A stretch of 64,000 nt of DNA from Cystobacter fuscus DSM 2262 (lineage in GTDB: Bacteria > Myxococcota > Myxococcia > Myxococcales > Myxococcaceae). Under the pieces are notes generated by a model that was given only the letters and a program-made list of their open reading frames with translations, made no database searches and was not told the DNA's origin. The translations under genes were made by a program, and so were the position numbers. The DNA lies in the NCBI RefSeq assembly GCF_000335475.2, contig NZ_ANAH02000004.1, positions 62,001-126,000 of the forward strand. The letters run 5' to 3'. Below are positions 45,077-57,168 of the stretch, one piece after another; position 1 is the first letter of the stretch; each line of letters starts with the position of its first letter.

Positions 45077-46501
45077 ATGCAGCCGAACTTGAACCGGCTC
45101 CTGCGGGCACTCGCCCGCGAGGGGCTCGATGTGACGTACGACGGTCGTGTCTACACCGTGCGCCTCCAGCGGGACGCGCACGCGCCCCCCGCCGAGGTGC
45201 TCCTCCCTCCCGACCTGCCCGTGGAGGGCAAGGCGTTCCAGCAACTCGCCGCGCTCGCCGCGCTGAAGCACCCGGACGGGGGCGCCGTGAAGCGCGTGCG
45301 AGCCACGCCGGACTTCCACCCGGGTGACTCCGGAGTGGCCATCGGCTCGGTGGTGCACACGGAGGGGCTGGTGGTGCCCGGCGCGGTGGGCACCGACATC
45401 AACTGCGGCATGCGCCTGCACGTCGCGGACATCCCCGTGGAGTCCTTCCTCGCCCGCCGCGACGCCTTCGTCGAGCGGATGAAGGGCCACTACTTCTTCG
45501 GCACCCGGGACGTGGCCCTGGGCTCGCGCGCGGTGGAGGCGCTCCTGCGCGACGGCCTGCCGGGTTGGCTCGTGGAAACGCTGGAGCAGCCACTGGGCGC
45601 GGTGGCGAGGGCGGACCTGGGACAGCTCGATCGGGAGTCCACGCGGGTGTACCTGGGAGGAGCGCTCGAGGGAGATCCAGCGTGGGCCCCCACGGGGCTG
45701 CGCCGGGAGGGCGTGGTGCGAGACCCGGGACTGGCGAGCATCGGCGGAGGCAACCACTTCGTCGAGGTGCAGCGGGTGGAGGCGGTGGTGGACCGCGCGC
45801 GGGCGTGGCGGTGGGGCGTGAGGGAGGGGCAGCTCGCGTTCATGGTGCACTCTGGTTCACGGGACCTGGGCAAGCACGTGGGGCACACGTGGCAGGAGCG
45901 GGCGAGGGCCGCGTGGCCGGTGGGGGCGCCCTTGCCGGAGAGCGGGATTCTCCCGCTGGCGGACCCGGCGCTGGTGCGCGAGTACCTCCGGGCCGAGGCC
46001 ACGGCGGCCAACTACGCCTTCCTCAACCGGCTGCTGTTGGCGGAGCTGTTGCGGCTCACCCTGAGGGAGCTGTTCGGGGACGTGGAGGCGCCGCTCGTCT
46101 ACGACGTGCCGCACAACATCACGCTGCCGTGGGAGGGCGGGTGGCTGGCGCGCAAGGGCGCGTGCCCGGCGGAGGAGGAGCAGCCGGTCATCATCCCCGG
46201 CTCCATGGGGGCCGAGTCCTACCTGATGGTGGGACTGGGCAATGCGCGGGCACTGGCGTCGGCGTCACACGGAGCGGGGCGGGCGCGCTCGCGCTTCTCC
46301 ATGGCGCGGGGCGGAGCGGATCAGCGGGAGGGGGCGCTGGGGCTGACGGGAGTGGATTGCATCACATTGCGAGCCGAGCGCCGCATCGAGGAGGCACCCG
46401 CGGCCTACAAGCCCATTGGACCGGTGGTGGCCTCGCAGGTGGAGGCGGGCATCGTCCGGGAGGTGGCGCGGATGCGCCCGCTGATGACCTTCAAGGCGTG
46501 A
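45077..46501 (+). CDS. rtcB: RtcB family RNA ligase
   Basis: 474 aa, close to the usual 400-480. Catalytic motifs are complete: ATPDFHPGDSGVAIGSV, VGTDINCGMRL (metal-binding Asp and Cys), SIGGGNHFVEVQ, MVHSGSRDLGKHV, VIIPGSMGAESYLM and the guanylated-His motif SHGAGRARSR. RtcB joins 2',3'-cyclic phosphate or 3'-phosphate ends to 5'-OH RNA with GTP and Mn2+, repairing tRNA or rRNA. GAAGG lies close before the ATG at 45077. No archease gene or rtcR regulator nearby. It converges with a leftward ATPase-TOPRIM module three bases downstream. Confidence 0.92.
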   Translation: MQPNLNRLLRALAREGLDVTYDGRVYTVRLQRDAHAPPAEVLLPPDLPVEGKAFQQLAALAALKHPDGGAVKRVRATPDFHPGDSGVAIGSVVHTEGLVVPGAVGTDINCGMRLHVADIPVESFLARRDAFVERMKGHYFFGTRDVALGSRAVEALLRDGLPGWLVETLEQPLGAVARADLGQLDRESTRVYLGGALEGDPAWAPTGLRREGVVRDPGLASIGGGNHFVEVQRVEAVVDRARAWRWGVREGQLAFMVHSGSRDLGKHVGHTWQERARAAWPVGAPLPESGILPLADPALVREYLRAEATAANYAFLNRLLLAELLRLTLRELFGDVEAPLVYDVPHNITLPWEGGWLARKGACPAEEEQPVIIPGSMGAESYLMVGLGNARALASASHGAGRARSRFSMARGGADQREGALGLTGVDCITLRAERRIEEAPAAYKPIGPVVASQVEAGIVREVARMRPLMTFKA

Positions 46502-46504
46502 GGC

Positions 46505-47272
46505 TCAGGGCGACGGAGGGCCGGAGGTGGCGCAGGTCCGCTCCAGCGCCGCCGTCAGTTCGTCGCAATCCAAGAGCCCATCAACGGTCCGCGCGAAAGA
46601 CGCCTTGGCATCGAAGACTTCTCCAGCGGGAAACCCGGAAGAAGCGAGCCGCGCGTTGTGCTTGTCCTTCAAGCACAGCGTCGTCTCCTTGGGCTGGGTG
46701 ACTTCATCGAGGCTCGCGCGGTCCTTCTCCCAATCCGCGAGCTGCGATTGGCACCGACCACAGCCCTCTTCCGCGCAGAGTCGCGTGGCCTCGCGGGTGT
46801 GCTGATAGAGCCAAGCCTCGATGCTGTAGAAGGGCACGAGGAGGCGCAGGCGCTTCATCCGCGTCTCCACCTCCGCTGGGAGTTGAGAACGCACGCCCGC
46901 TTCGATGGGAGGAATCATGCGCGCACGGAACTCGCGGACGTTCGCGCTAGACTCACGCTGGGACCAGGGCACATCTCCATCGATGTGGTAGAGAACGAAG
47001 CCATTGGGCTTGAGGAGTTCGGTAATGATGCTGCGGATGAGCAGCCTGCGTGCGGGCTCATCGAGCGGGTTGGTGCTCTGCCAGGTGGTGCCACGCATGG
47101 CGAGACGCGCTCGCTCGTCCTCGAGCGGCTTGAAGTCGATGCGGTGGGTCCACACAGCGGGGACGAGCAACTTGAGCATCTCCTTCACGAGTGCGCGCAC
47201 GGTGTCGTAGGCGTCCGCTCCGGAGTCCTCGGTCAGCACCATGACCGACAGGGTTTTGCCATGGCCGCTCAC
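46505..47272 (-). CDS. TOPRIM-like putative effector, defence module 2
   Basis: 255 aa. Strand VMVLTEDSGADAYDTVRAL with E15, then FVLYHIDGDVPW with D98 and D100, and VPFYSIEAWLYQHTREATRLC resemble the E...DxD layout of TOPRIM/DUF4276-like nucleases. A Cys cluster CAEEGCGRC (near 173) could bind metal. The ATGA overlap with the upstream ATPase shows a two-gene unit. Not closely similar to the effector at 39750-40541, so this is an independent system. Function as nuclease is inference. Confidence 0.65.
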   Translation of the reverse strand: MSGHGKTLSVMVLTEDSGADAYDTVRALVKEMLKLLVPAVWTHRIDFKPLEDERARLAMRGTTWQSTNPLDEPARRLLIRSIITELLKPNGFVLYHIDGDVPWSQRESSANVREFRARMIPPIEAGVRSQLPAEVETRMKRLRLLVPFYSIEAWLYQHTREATRLCAEEGCGRCQSQLADWEKDRASLDEVTQPKETTLCLKDKHNARLASSGFPAGEVFDAKASFARTVDGLLDCDELTAALERTCATSGPPSP

Positions 47273-48570
47273 CAGAGCCCCTTCGTCTGGAGCAACTCGC
47301 CTACCTGCTGGAAGCCGACCTTGTAGGAATCGAAGAAGTCCTCCGCGGCCTCATGGGACATGTTCTCCCAGCTCATCTGCTCGGACCCCTTGTCCCGGCG
47401 GCACAGAACAAACGTGGATCGAACATCCTCTGGAGACTGGAAGCGCAAGTAGTCGAGCAGGAGCGGATTCTGGCTGGTGAGAAAGACCTGCCGCTCACCC
47501 AATAGCTCAAAGCAGGCACGAATCCAGTGATGGTGCAGTCCGTTGACGAGTTCGTCGGCGATGACGGCGTACTTCGCCGAGGCCAGATAATGCATGATAG
47601 CAAGCATGCGCTTCTGACCATAGCTGAGCATCTTCTCCGAAATCCTCGTTCCACTCGGGCGTCGGAAGTAAAATCGCAAATTCCCCAGACGCATGACGTC
47701 ACCTTCGTCGCTCCTGGTCGAATCTTGCAGTTCGACGATGGCCTCAGCAGATTCGAAGTCAAGAAGCTCGGCTGTACGTTTGAGGAATTGGATGTCGCTA
47801 CTAGGCAGAACATACCGATCCGCTCCCCAATTTTTACTGGCAAGCGCGGCTAGTTCTTCGCGCATGACACTAGTTAAGTCCATGTCATCAGCCGCACGAA
47901 TCCGTCCGTTCGAATCTCGAACCACTCTGAAACGGCGTTCGCCAAGGCTTTTGAAATAATCGAGTGATTCATCGAAGCGGCCTGAATTTGCTCCCAAGAA
48001 TAGACGCAAAGAATCGACAAAAACATCGTCCGGCATGAGCTTTCCCCGATCAGCTTGCGACAGTCCCAAAAGCATCACCACACTGAGGGGAAGACCAATC
48101 AGCCTAGACGACAGCTCAAGAGCCGCACTGGGTGTTGCCTCGTCTGTTCGTTGAACTGAACCACTCTTTCCATCAAACTTTATCCTTAATTTCAAACCCG
48201 AAGAATCGCTGCAAACAATTGCCTCAAAGGAGAAGACTGGCGTACGCAATCCACTTGCGGAAGCAAGCGCTTCCGAATGCAGAGCCGACATGCCCTCCAA
48301 TTCCGAGAGCATAGGTGACGACTGATTTTCGCTGCACACAGAGAAGCTGGCTGACACCTTGTCCGAAGCCAGTTCGTAGGAAAGGTCGAACTCTTCATCC
48401 TTGAAATCAGTAAAATCTGACTTGACGGCCGCCGCGATGAGGTTGAGCAGCGTGGTCTTCCCGGTGCCGTTCTGTCCGAGCAGCACGTTGTGCCCCCCGT
48501 TGAACGTCAGCCGCGTTCCCGGCTTCACCGAGCGGAACTTGTTCACCTGGAGCCACTGGAGCTTGACCAT
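47269..48570 (-). CDS. SMC/OLD-like AAA ATPase, defence module 2
   Basis: 433 aa from ATG 48570. Walker A GQNGTGKT at 32-39, following LQVNKFRSVKPGTRLTFNGGHNVLL; signature-like LSYGQKRMLAIM; Walker B-like YAVIADELVNGLHH, with DE; and the switch VFLTSQNPLLLDYL. The middle (~60-250) is variable. The first half of the reading frame (about 47700-48420) is close to 50% GC with A/T-ending codons, in sharp contrast with flanking ~70% GC genes: the clearest transfer signature in the window. Expected to gate the downstream TOPRIM-like partner. Confidence 0.82.
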   Translation of the reverse strand: MVKLQWLQVNKFRSVKPGTRLTFNGGHNVLLGQNGTGKTTLLNLIAAAVKSDFTDFKDEEFDLSYELASDKVSASFSVCSENQSSPMLSELEGMSALHSEALASASGLRTPVFSFEAIVCSDSSGLKLRIKFDGKSGSVQRTDEATPSAALELSSRLIGLPLSVVMLLGLSQADRGKLMPDDVFVDSLRLFLGANSGRFDESLDYFKSLGERRFRVVRDSNGRIRAADDMDLTSVMREELAALASKNWGADRYVLPSSDIQFLKRTAELLDFESAEAIVELQDSTRSDEGDVMRLGNLRFYFRRPSGTRISEKMLSYGQKRMLAIMHYLASAKYAVIADELVNGLHHHWIRACFELLGERQVFLTSQNPLLLDYLRFQSPEDVRSTFVLCRRDKGSEQMSWENMSHEAAEDFFDSYKVGFQQVGELLQTKGLW

Positions 48571-48726
48571 CGGACACCTGATTGCGGCGCAACGCGCCCA
48601 CGGAGGAGAACGCCGAGAATACGTGCCGGTCCTCAGGTGTCCAGCGGCATGCCTCTGTCGCCGGATTCTCCTGGCTACCAGAGGGAGCAGGCGAATGTCC
48701 CGCCCTGGAATGCTCCTGTCCAACCC

Positions 48727-50202
48727 TCACCGCTCCTCGGGCACCCCGCCATCCACGCTGGTGGGCGCCCGCTGCTCCTTCAACACGGGCAGGAAGCATC
48801 TGCCTTTGTACGCGAACGTCAGGCGGGGGCAGGTTGGAGATCGCTGCTCGAGCGTACGCCAACAGGCGCCGGACAGTTCCACCTCCACGCCCTCCGTACA
48901 GGGGGCCTGCTTCTGATTCCTCACCGGGAGCGGCGCCTGCTCGTACCGGGCGGGGCCCGGCGGGTCGACCCGCACATCCGTGGCCCACTTCTCGTCTGGA
49001 GCCTGGACACTCGGAGCCTCGGGTGAGACGCGAACCATGGACACCAGCGCCAACAGCACCACCGCGGCGAGCACGAGCCCGCTCGGCCAGCGGCTCCGCT
49101 GCTCCACTCGCACGGGAACGGGGGGCGGCGGCGGCGCGCTCCAGGAGGGCTTTGGCCTCGGGGGCCGGACGAGGCGCCTCTCGGGACTGCCCCCCTCCTG
49201 AGCCGGTGGCACCTCTTCCCAATCGAAGATGCTCGCGTCCCACGCGGGCTCCTCACCACGGGCCGCGGAGCTCAAGGCCTCGTGCAACGCAGCACCGCTC
49301 GGGTAGCGCTTCGCGGGGTCCTTCGACAGCAGCCTCACAATCACATCACTCAACGCCCGGGGCACCCGGGGATTGACGAGCACGGGCGCCATCGGCCGCG
49401 CCTCGATGATCGCCATCTGCAACAAGTCCGCCGGCAGCCCCTCGGGGAAGGGTTGATGCCCGGTGGCCGCCCGGTAAAGGCAGACGCCCAGCGCATACAG
49501 GTCATCCCCCGGTTGAAAGGCATAGCGCACGCCGGGGTGCTCGCGGCTCTTCCACAGGAAGCGCACCGCCCCGGGGGTGAGCTGATGCAGGGTGGCCGGA
49601 GGCAAGGGGCCCGTGGTGAGCGGCGCTGCCCCCTCGTACCAGCCCACGCCGAAGTCGAGCAGCACCGGTTGTCCATCCGACTCGCGCACCAGGATGTGCT
49701 CGGGCTTGAGGTCGCGGTGCAGCACGCCCCGCTCATGCAACTCGCCCAGGGTATCCGCCACCGTGGCGCCCACCTCGGCGAGCCGGCGGAAGGTGGAGCC
49801 CTCCCGCTCGGCCCATACGTCCAGGGCCAGGCCAGGCACCCAATCCATGACGAACCCCAGACACCCCTCGCGAGGGTGTGGCCAGCGCGCCCAGCCGTGG
49901 AACCCCACCACGTGGGGATGCACCGCCCGGGTCATCATCAACTCCACCTCGCGCTCGGCCCGTCCGTCACTCGCGTACCACGCGAGCTTGAGCGCGTAGA
50001 AGTTCCCCGGGTGCTCCAGGTCCTCCACGCGGTAGACGGCGCCTTGTCCCCCCACGCCCAATGGCTCCACCACGCGCCAGCGGCCCACCCGCGTCCCCGG
50101 GGCCAGGTCCTCCGGGTACTGCCTCACCGATCCAGGACTCGTGGCCACCCGTGTACCTCCGCGCTCGTCCCACCGCCGGGACGAGCGCTCATACCACGAC
50201 AT
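48727..50202 (-). CDS. Ser/Thr protein kinase with one membrane helix
   Basis: 491 aa from ATG 50202 (GTG 50217 is an alternative). Kinase domain ~30-310: glycine loop LGVGGQGAVYRV, K in FYALKLAWY, HRDLKPEHILV and DFGVGWYEG; active-site residues are intact, with His replacing Asn in the usual KPxN. Pro-rich linker, membrane helix near 375-395 (GLVLAAVVLLALVSMV), then a ~95-residue extracytoplasmic tail with four or more cysteines (CTEGVEVELSGACWRTLEQRSPTCPRLTFAYKGRCFLP), a recurrent myxobacterial kinase tail that may be disulfide-bonded. Probably senses something outside and signals within. Confidence 0.88.
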   Translation of the reverse strand: MSWYERSSRRWDERGGTRVATSPGSVRQYPEDLAPGTRVGRWRVVEPLGVGGQGAVYRVEDLEHPGNFYALKLAWYASDGRAEREVELMMTRAVHPHVVGFHGWARWPHPREGCLGFVMDWVPGLALDVWAEREGSTFRRLAEVGATVADTLGELHERGVLHRDLKPEHILVRESDGQPVLLDFGVGWYEGAAPLTTGPLPPATLHQLTPGAVRFLWKSREHPGVRYAFQPGDDLYALGVCLYRAATGHQPFPEGLPADLLQMAIIEARPMAPVLVNPRVPRALSDVIVRLLSKDPAKRYPSGAALHEALSSAARGEEPAWDASIFDWEEVPPAQEGGSPERRLVRPPRPKPSWSAPPPPPVPVRVEQRSRWPSGLVLAAVVLLALVSMVRVSPEAPSVQAPDEKWATDVRVDPPGPARYEQAPLPVRNQKQAPCTEGVEVELSGACWRTLEQRSPTCPRLTFAYKGRCFLPVLKEQRAPTSVDGGVPEER

Positions 50203-50245
50203 GACGCCGGAGGTCACCTCGTCCGGCCCACCTCCGGCGGGCGTC

Positions 50246-51052
50246 TCACGGGCACGCGCCCGAGGGAGCTGGCGCGCGGGTGAGCGTGCCGGTCTCGTCC
50301 ATCCTCAGCGTCATGCCCGAGATGACCCCGGACACGGCGCGCGCCGTGGCGATGAAGGAGAAGGGGCCCGTCACCTCGACCTGGTAGATGAAGCGGCATC
50401 CGCCCACCCACGAGCTGTCCGGACCCGAGGGGCGCGTGCCATCCGTGCAGCCCAGGGGCGCGAAGCCCACCTGCGCGAAGTCGCTCGAGTACCGGTCCTT
50501 CTCCTGCAAGTAGGCCCGCTCCGCCGTGAAGAGTGCTCGGATCTCCTCCACCCCCACGCGCTCCTGCGCGGCGCACACGGACTCGCCAGGAGCCGGCTCG
50601 TCCCAGTAGACGAAGCGGCGCACCCCGGAGCGCTCCAGCCAGAAGAAGATGCCCTGGTTCGGGAGCGAACCAATCCCCAGCGTCACGTCCTCGGCCGGAG
50701 TGCCCACGGCGCCCCGCGCGATGGCGGCGAAGGACGGCTCCGCCGGCCAACCCGTCACCGACTCCACATGGTAGGCGAAATGGCAGCCCGCCACCCAGCC
50801 CGGCCCGGGCACGGGCGCCCGCGAGCCATCCGCGCACGCCACGGGCGCGAAGCCCACCTGCGCCAGGTCCTGTGAATACTTGTCCTTCTCCCAGAGCGAG
50901 GACTGCTCCGCCTCGTACAGCGCCCTCATCTCGCGGATGCCCTCGCCGTCGACCCCTCCACGGTCGACGGGCGAGCCCTCCGCCATCGCCACCGCGCTCC
51001 ACGACCCGCACAGCGCGCCCACCACGGACAGCCACCGCATCGCATGACGCAT
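50246..51052 (-). CDS. Secreted protein with two pilin-like domains
   Basis: 268 aa. Signal peptide MRHAMRWLSVVGALCGSWSAVAMA. The mature protein consists of two homologous halves of ~110 residues: EIRALFTAERAYLQEKDRYSSDFAQVGFAPLGCTDGTR and REMRALYEAEQSSLWEKDKYSQDLAQVGFAPVACADGSR. Each resembles the globular part of type IV pilin-like proteins after the N-terminal helix, but no pilin leader is present. ATG 51052 has GAGGGGG upstream; ATG 51076 does not. Function unknown; may bind or mimic pilins. Confidence 0.7.
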   Translation of the reverse strand: MRHAMRWLSVVGALCGSWSAVAMAEGSPVDRGGVDGEGIREMRALYEAEQSSLWEKDKYSQDLAQVGFAPVACADGSRAPVPGPGWVAGCHFAYHVESVTGWPAEPSFAAIARGAVGTPAEDVTLGIGSLPNQGIFFWLERSGVRRFVYWDEPAPGESVCAAQERVGVEEIRALFTAERAYLQEKDRYSSDFAQVGFAPLGCTDGTRPSGPDSSWVGGCRFIYQVEVTGPFSFIATARAVSGVISGMTLRMDETGTLTRAPAPSGACP

Positions 51053-51164
51053 CAGGTGTACCCCCTCTTGTTTCATCGCGAGCGCACCAGACAGCGGCGC
51101 CCGCCAGGGGTTCCAAGCAAAAGCGCCGCGCGGGGAGCGACTTTCGTGTGCCGGCGGCGCGGAC

Positions 51165-52463
51165 TCAGGCCGCCGTGGGCTGGGGCTTACGGCGCAGGAA
51201 GAACAGGAAGAGCAGCCCCACGCCCAGGATGCCCGCGAAGGTGATGAGGCCGTCGAACGCCACGCTCGCGCGAGCGCCCAGGCCGCGGAAGCCCGAGGCG
51301 TGTCCATCCAGGGCGGTGACGTAGCTGATGGCGAAGTTGGAGGTCGCGACGAAGAGCGTGTACTTCGTGGTGACGGCGGCCCCCTCGCTGACCATGTCGA
51401 GCACCATGCCGGCGAAGGCCGCGTAGCCCGCGCCGTTGGCGAAGCTGTAGGCCAGCGTGCCCCAGATATAGGTGGTGGGCGTCATGGGCGCGGCCGCCAT
51501 GGCGAGGGCACACAGCCCCGTGAGCCCGCCCATGAGCGCGTAGTTGAGCTTGCGATTCACCCGGTCCGACAGCCACCCGCCCAGCAGCGAGCCGAGCGCT
51601 CCGGTGACGCCCATGCCCAGGCCGTTGACGAGCTCCACCACGTGCTCGGGCACCTGGTAGTCGCCCGCCATGGCGCTGAAGAGGTTGGTGAGCGCGCCGC
51701 AGCTCACCGGCAGCAGGCACAACACCAACATGACGAGCCCCTCCCGGCTGAAGGCCGTGCGCAGCAGGTCCACGACGATTCCCCTCACGCGCCCCCAGGC
51801 CGCGCGCAGCAGGGGCCCCGGCTCGGCCCGAGCGCCCGCGCGCTCGACGATGAAGAAGATGCCCACCCCGCTGCCGAGCACCAGCACGGCCATCACCACG
51901 CCCACCACCTGCCGGGAGAAGGAGCTGGCGAGCCAGATGCACAGCGCGCCGAGGATGCTCGTGGCCCCCACGTTCCCCGCCATCTGCCAGCCGCCCGTGC
52001 GCCCCTTGTCCTCGAGCCGCGTGGTGGTGGCCATGAGCCCGTTGAGCGCCGCGTGCGCCGTGGACGCCGTGGCCTGCATGCCCGTGAGCAACAGCGTGTA
52101 GAGCCCGAGGTGCTTGGAGGGCTCGTCCAGGAAGGCACAGGCCAGGAGGAAGAGCGCCGTGAGCAGCGTGCAGACGCCGTACCAGATGCGCCGCCAGGGC
52201 CCCAAGTCGATGAGCGGCACCCACAAGAGCTTCCAGGCATGCGGAGAGAAGGCCGTGCCGGACAACAGGCCAATCTCCGCGAGCGGCATGCCCTCGCGCG
52301 CCAGCCAGTAGGGCACCGCCGTCTGCAGGAAGCCCACGGCAGCGCCGAACTGGATCTCCAACAGGCCGAACAGGGGGGGCCAGGACCAACGCTCTTCGGG
52401 GGTGGCTTTGGAGGTGGCGGGGGCCACCGCTTCGGACTCGATCACGAATGACTCGGGAGGCAA
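51165..52463 (-). CDS. AmpG-like MFS transporter
   Basis: 432 aa with about twelve membrane helices. WPPLFGLLEIQFGAAVGFLQTAVPYWL, SPHAWKLLWVPLIDLGP and GGWLSDRVNRK are typical of the AmpG/acetyl-CoA-transporter branch of the major facilitator superfamily. AmpG imports muropeptides; the branch also contains other permeases, and no peptidoglycan-recycling gene adjoins it. Start TTG 52463 or GTG 52445, neither with a strong ribosome site. Confidence 0.82.
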   Translation of the reverse strand: MPPESFVIESEAVAPATSKATPEERWSWPPLFGLLEIQFGAAVGFLQTAVPYWLAREGMPLAEIGLLSGTAFSPHAWKLLWVPLIDLGPWRRIWYGVCTLLTALFLLACAFLDEPSKHLGLYTLLLTGMQATASTAHAALNGLMATTTRLEDKGRTGGWQMAGNVGATSILGALCIWLASSFSRQVVGVVMAVLVLGSGVGIFFIVERAGARAEPGPLLRAAWGRVRGIVVDLLRTAFSREGLVMLVLCLLPVSCGALTNLFSAMAGDYQVPEHVVELVNGLGMGVTGALGSLLGGWLSDRVNRKLNYALMGGLTGLCALAMAAAPMTPTTYIWGTLAYSFANGAGYAAFAGMVLDMVSEGAAVTTKYTLFVATSNFAISYVTALDGHASGFRGLGARASVAFDGLITFAGILGVGLLFLFFLRRKPQPTAA

Positions 52464-52603
52464 GGGGTCGACACGGCCCCGAGTCTACGCGAGAGCACCG
52501 GGTCGCGACGCCGCGAGCACCTGTGTCCCCCCGAACGCCTCCGAGCAGGGGGCCCTTGTCTCGGCGTGGCGGGCCGGTGCATACGCCTCCAGGAGGAGTC
52601 CTC

Positions 52604-53596
52604 ATGCGAGACAGCTCGAAGCGTTTCTCACCCCCCGGCCCGCTCGGCTTCGGGGGAGCGCCCCTGGGCAACATGTTCAACCGCGTGGACGAGGAGACGG
52701 CCGAGGGCGCCCTGGTGGCCGCCTGGGACAGCGGCATCCGCTACTTCGACACCGCGCCCATGTACGGGTGTGGCCTGTCCGAGCATCGCTTCGGCCGCGT
52801 GCTGCGCCGCTTCGAGCGCGACTCCTACGTGCTGTCCACCAAGGTGGGCCGGCTGCTCCTCCCCGATCCGAAGGCGCCCGAGAACCTGGGGCCCTTCCTC
52901 GGGGTGCTGCCCTTCCAGGTGCGCTACGACTACTCGGCCGAGGGAGCGCGCCGGTCCATCGAGGACAGCCTGCAGCGACTCGGCGTGGGGCGCATCGACG
53001 TGGCCTACATCCACGACGTGGCCGAGGACCACCATGGCCCGGGTTGGAAGGACGTGTTCGCCACGGCGATGAAGGGAGCGGCGCGGGAGCTGACCCGGAT
53101 GCGCCAGGAGGGCCTCATCCGCGCCTGGGGGCTGGGCGTCAACCGGGTGGAGGCCTGCCAGAAGGCGCTGGAGGAGTCGGATCCCGACGTGTTCCTGCTC
53201 GCGGGGCGCTACAGCCTGTTGGACCTCACGGCGCTGGACACGCTGTTTCCCGCCTGCGCCGCGCGGGGCGTGAAGGTGGTGGTGGGCGGCCCGTACAACT
53301 CGGGGCTGCTCGCGGGCGGCAACATGTTCGAGTACGCGGAAGCACCCCCCGAGCAGGTGGCCGCGCGCGACCGGGTGGCGGCGGTGTGTGCGCGGCATGG
53401 CGTGGACATCAAGGCGGCGGCGCTCCAGTTCTGCGCCGCGCATCCGGTGGTGGCCTCGGTGATTCCCGGCGCCAAGAACGGCGAGCGGGTGCGCCAGAAC
53501 ATGGAGCTGATGCGGCGGCCCCTCCCCGATGCGTTCTGGAGAGAACTGAAGCAGGAGGGCCTGCTGCCCGCGCACGCGCCGACGCCAGGACACTGA
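52604..53596 (+). CDS. Aldo/keto reductase
   Basis: 330 aa. Catalytic tetrad is clear: D and Y in YFDTAPMYGCGLSEHRFG (about 48-57), K in VLSTKVGR, H in YIHDVAEDH. NADP site toward the C-terminus: VIPGAKNGERVRQNMEL. This resembles D-threo-aldose/L-fucose dehydrogenases. AGGAGGAG five bases before ATG 52604 is the best ribosome site in the window. A decayed fragment of the same gene lies at 57169-57297. Confidence 0.9.
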   Translation: MRDSSKRFSPPGPLGFGGAPLGNMFNRVDEETAEGALVAAWDSGIRYFDTAPMYGCGLSEHRFGRVLRRFERDSYVLSTKVGRLLLPDPKAPENLGPFLGVLPFQVRYDYSAEGARRSIEDSLQRLGVGRIDVAYIHDVAEDHHGPGWKDVFATAMKGAARELTRMRQEGLIRAWGLGVNRVEACQKALEESDPDVFLLAGRYSLLDLTALDTLFPACAARGVKVVVGGPYNSGLLAGGNMFEYAEAPPEQVAARDRVAAVCARHGVDIKAAALQFCAAHPVVASVIPGAKNGERVRQNMELMRRPLPDAFWRELKQEGLLPAHAPTPGH

Positions 53597-53692
53597 GCCA
53601 TGCACGACGACTCCCCGCCCACGCCGCCCTCCCCTCGGAGGCGCGGAGGAAATCCTGGAATTTCTCATTCTATGTTGATTAGGTTGATCCTC

Positions 53693-54004
53693 ATGAATGC
53701 CCGCCTCGCTCCGTCCCTCCGAAGCTCCGCGCCGTGGCGCCGGAGGGGTCAGAACCTCACCGAATACGCCCTCATCACGTTCCTCGTGGCCCTGGGGACG
53801 ATCGGGGTGGTGGGGCTGTTCGGCGACAACCTGCGCCAGCTCTTCGGGACGAACTCGGAATCCCTCGCGGGTGCCTCGACCGCGCAGAACGGGGGGAGCG
53901 CGCCCTCCGCGGACGTGAGCAAGTGGAGCATCAAGGGCTCGGGCGGCTCGGGTGGCAACCCGGGCGGGAGCTCGAACTCCGGGGGCTCGGACACAAACGA
54001 CTAG
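53693..54004 (+). CDS. Flp-type IVb pilin
   Basis: 103 aa from ATG 53693. The class-III leader ends ...WRRRG, then QNLTEYALITFLVALGTIGVVGLFG with Glu at +5, the Flp/TadE prepilin signature. After the helix the chain is a Gly/Ser/Asn-rich tail (GSGGSGGNPGGSSNSGGS). No tad assembly genes lie nearby, so this is a solo pilin. ATG 53672 would add seven residues. Upstream spacer of ~100 bases is AT-richer than average. Confidence 0.85.
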   Translation: MNARLAPSLRSSAPWRRRGQNLTEYALITFLVALGTIGVVGLFGDNLRQLFGTNSESLAGASTAQNGGSAPSADVSKWSIKGSGGSGGNPGGSSNSGGSDTND

Positions 54005-54037
54005 GCCCGGGGGGGTCGAGTCCCGCGAGGGGGCCTG

Positions 54038-57076
<3,039 letters not shown>

Positions 57077-57168
57077 GGGGGAGTGGCTCGAAGTATAGCC
57101 GTCCCCGACCGGACCCGGACGAGCCCGGCGATCCGCGGATACCACTGAGACTCCAGGAGGCTACCGAC

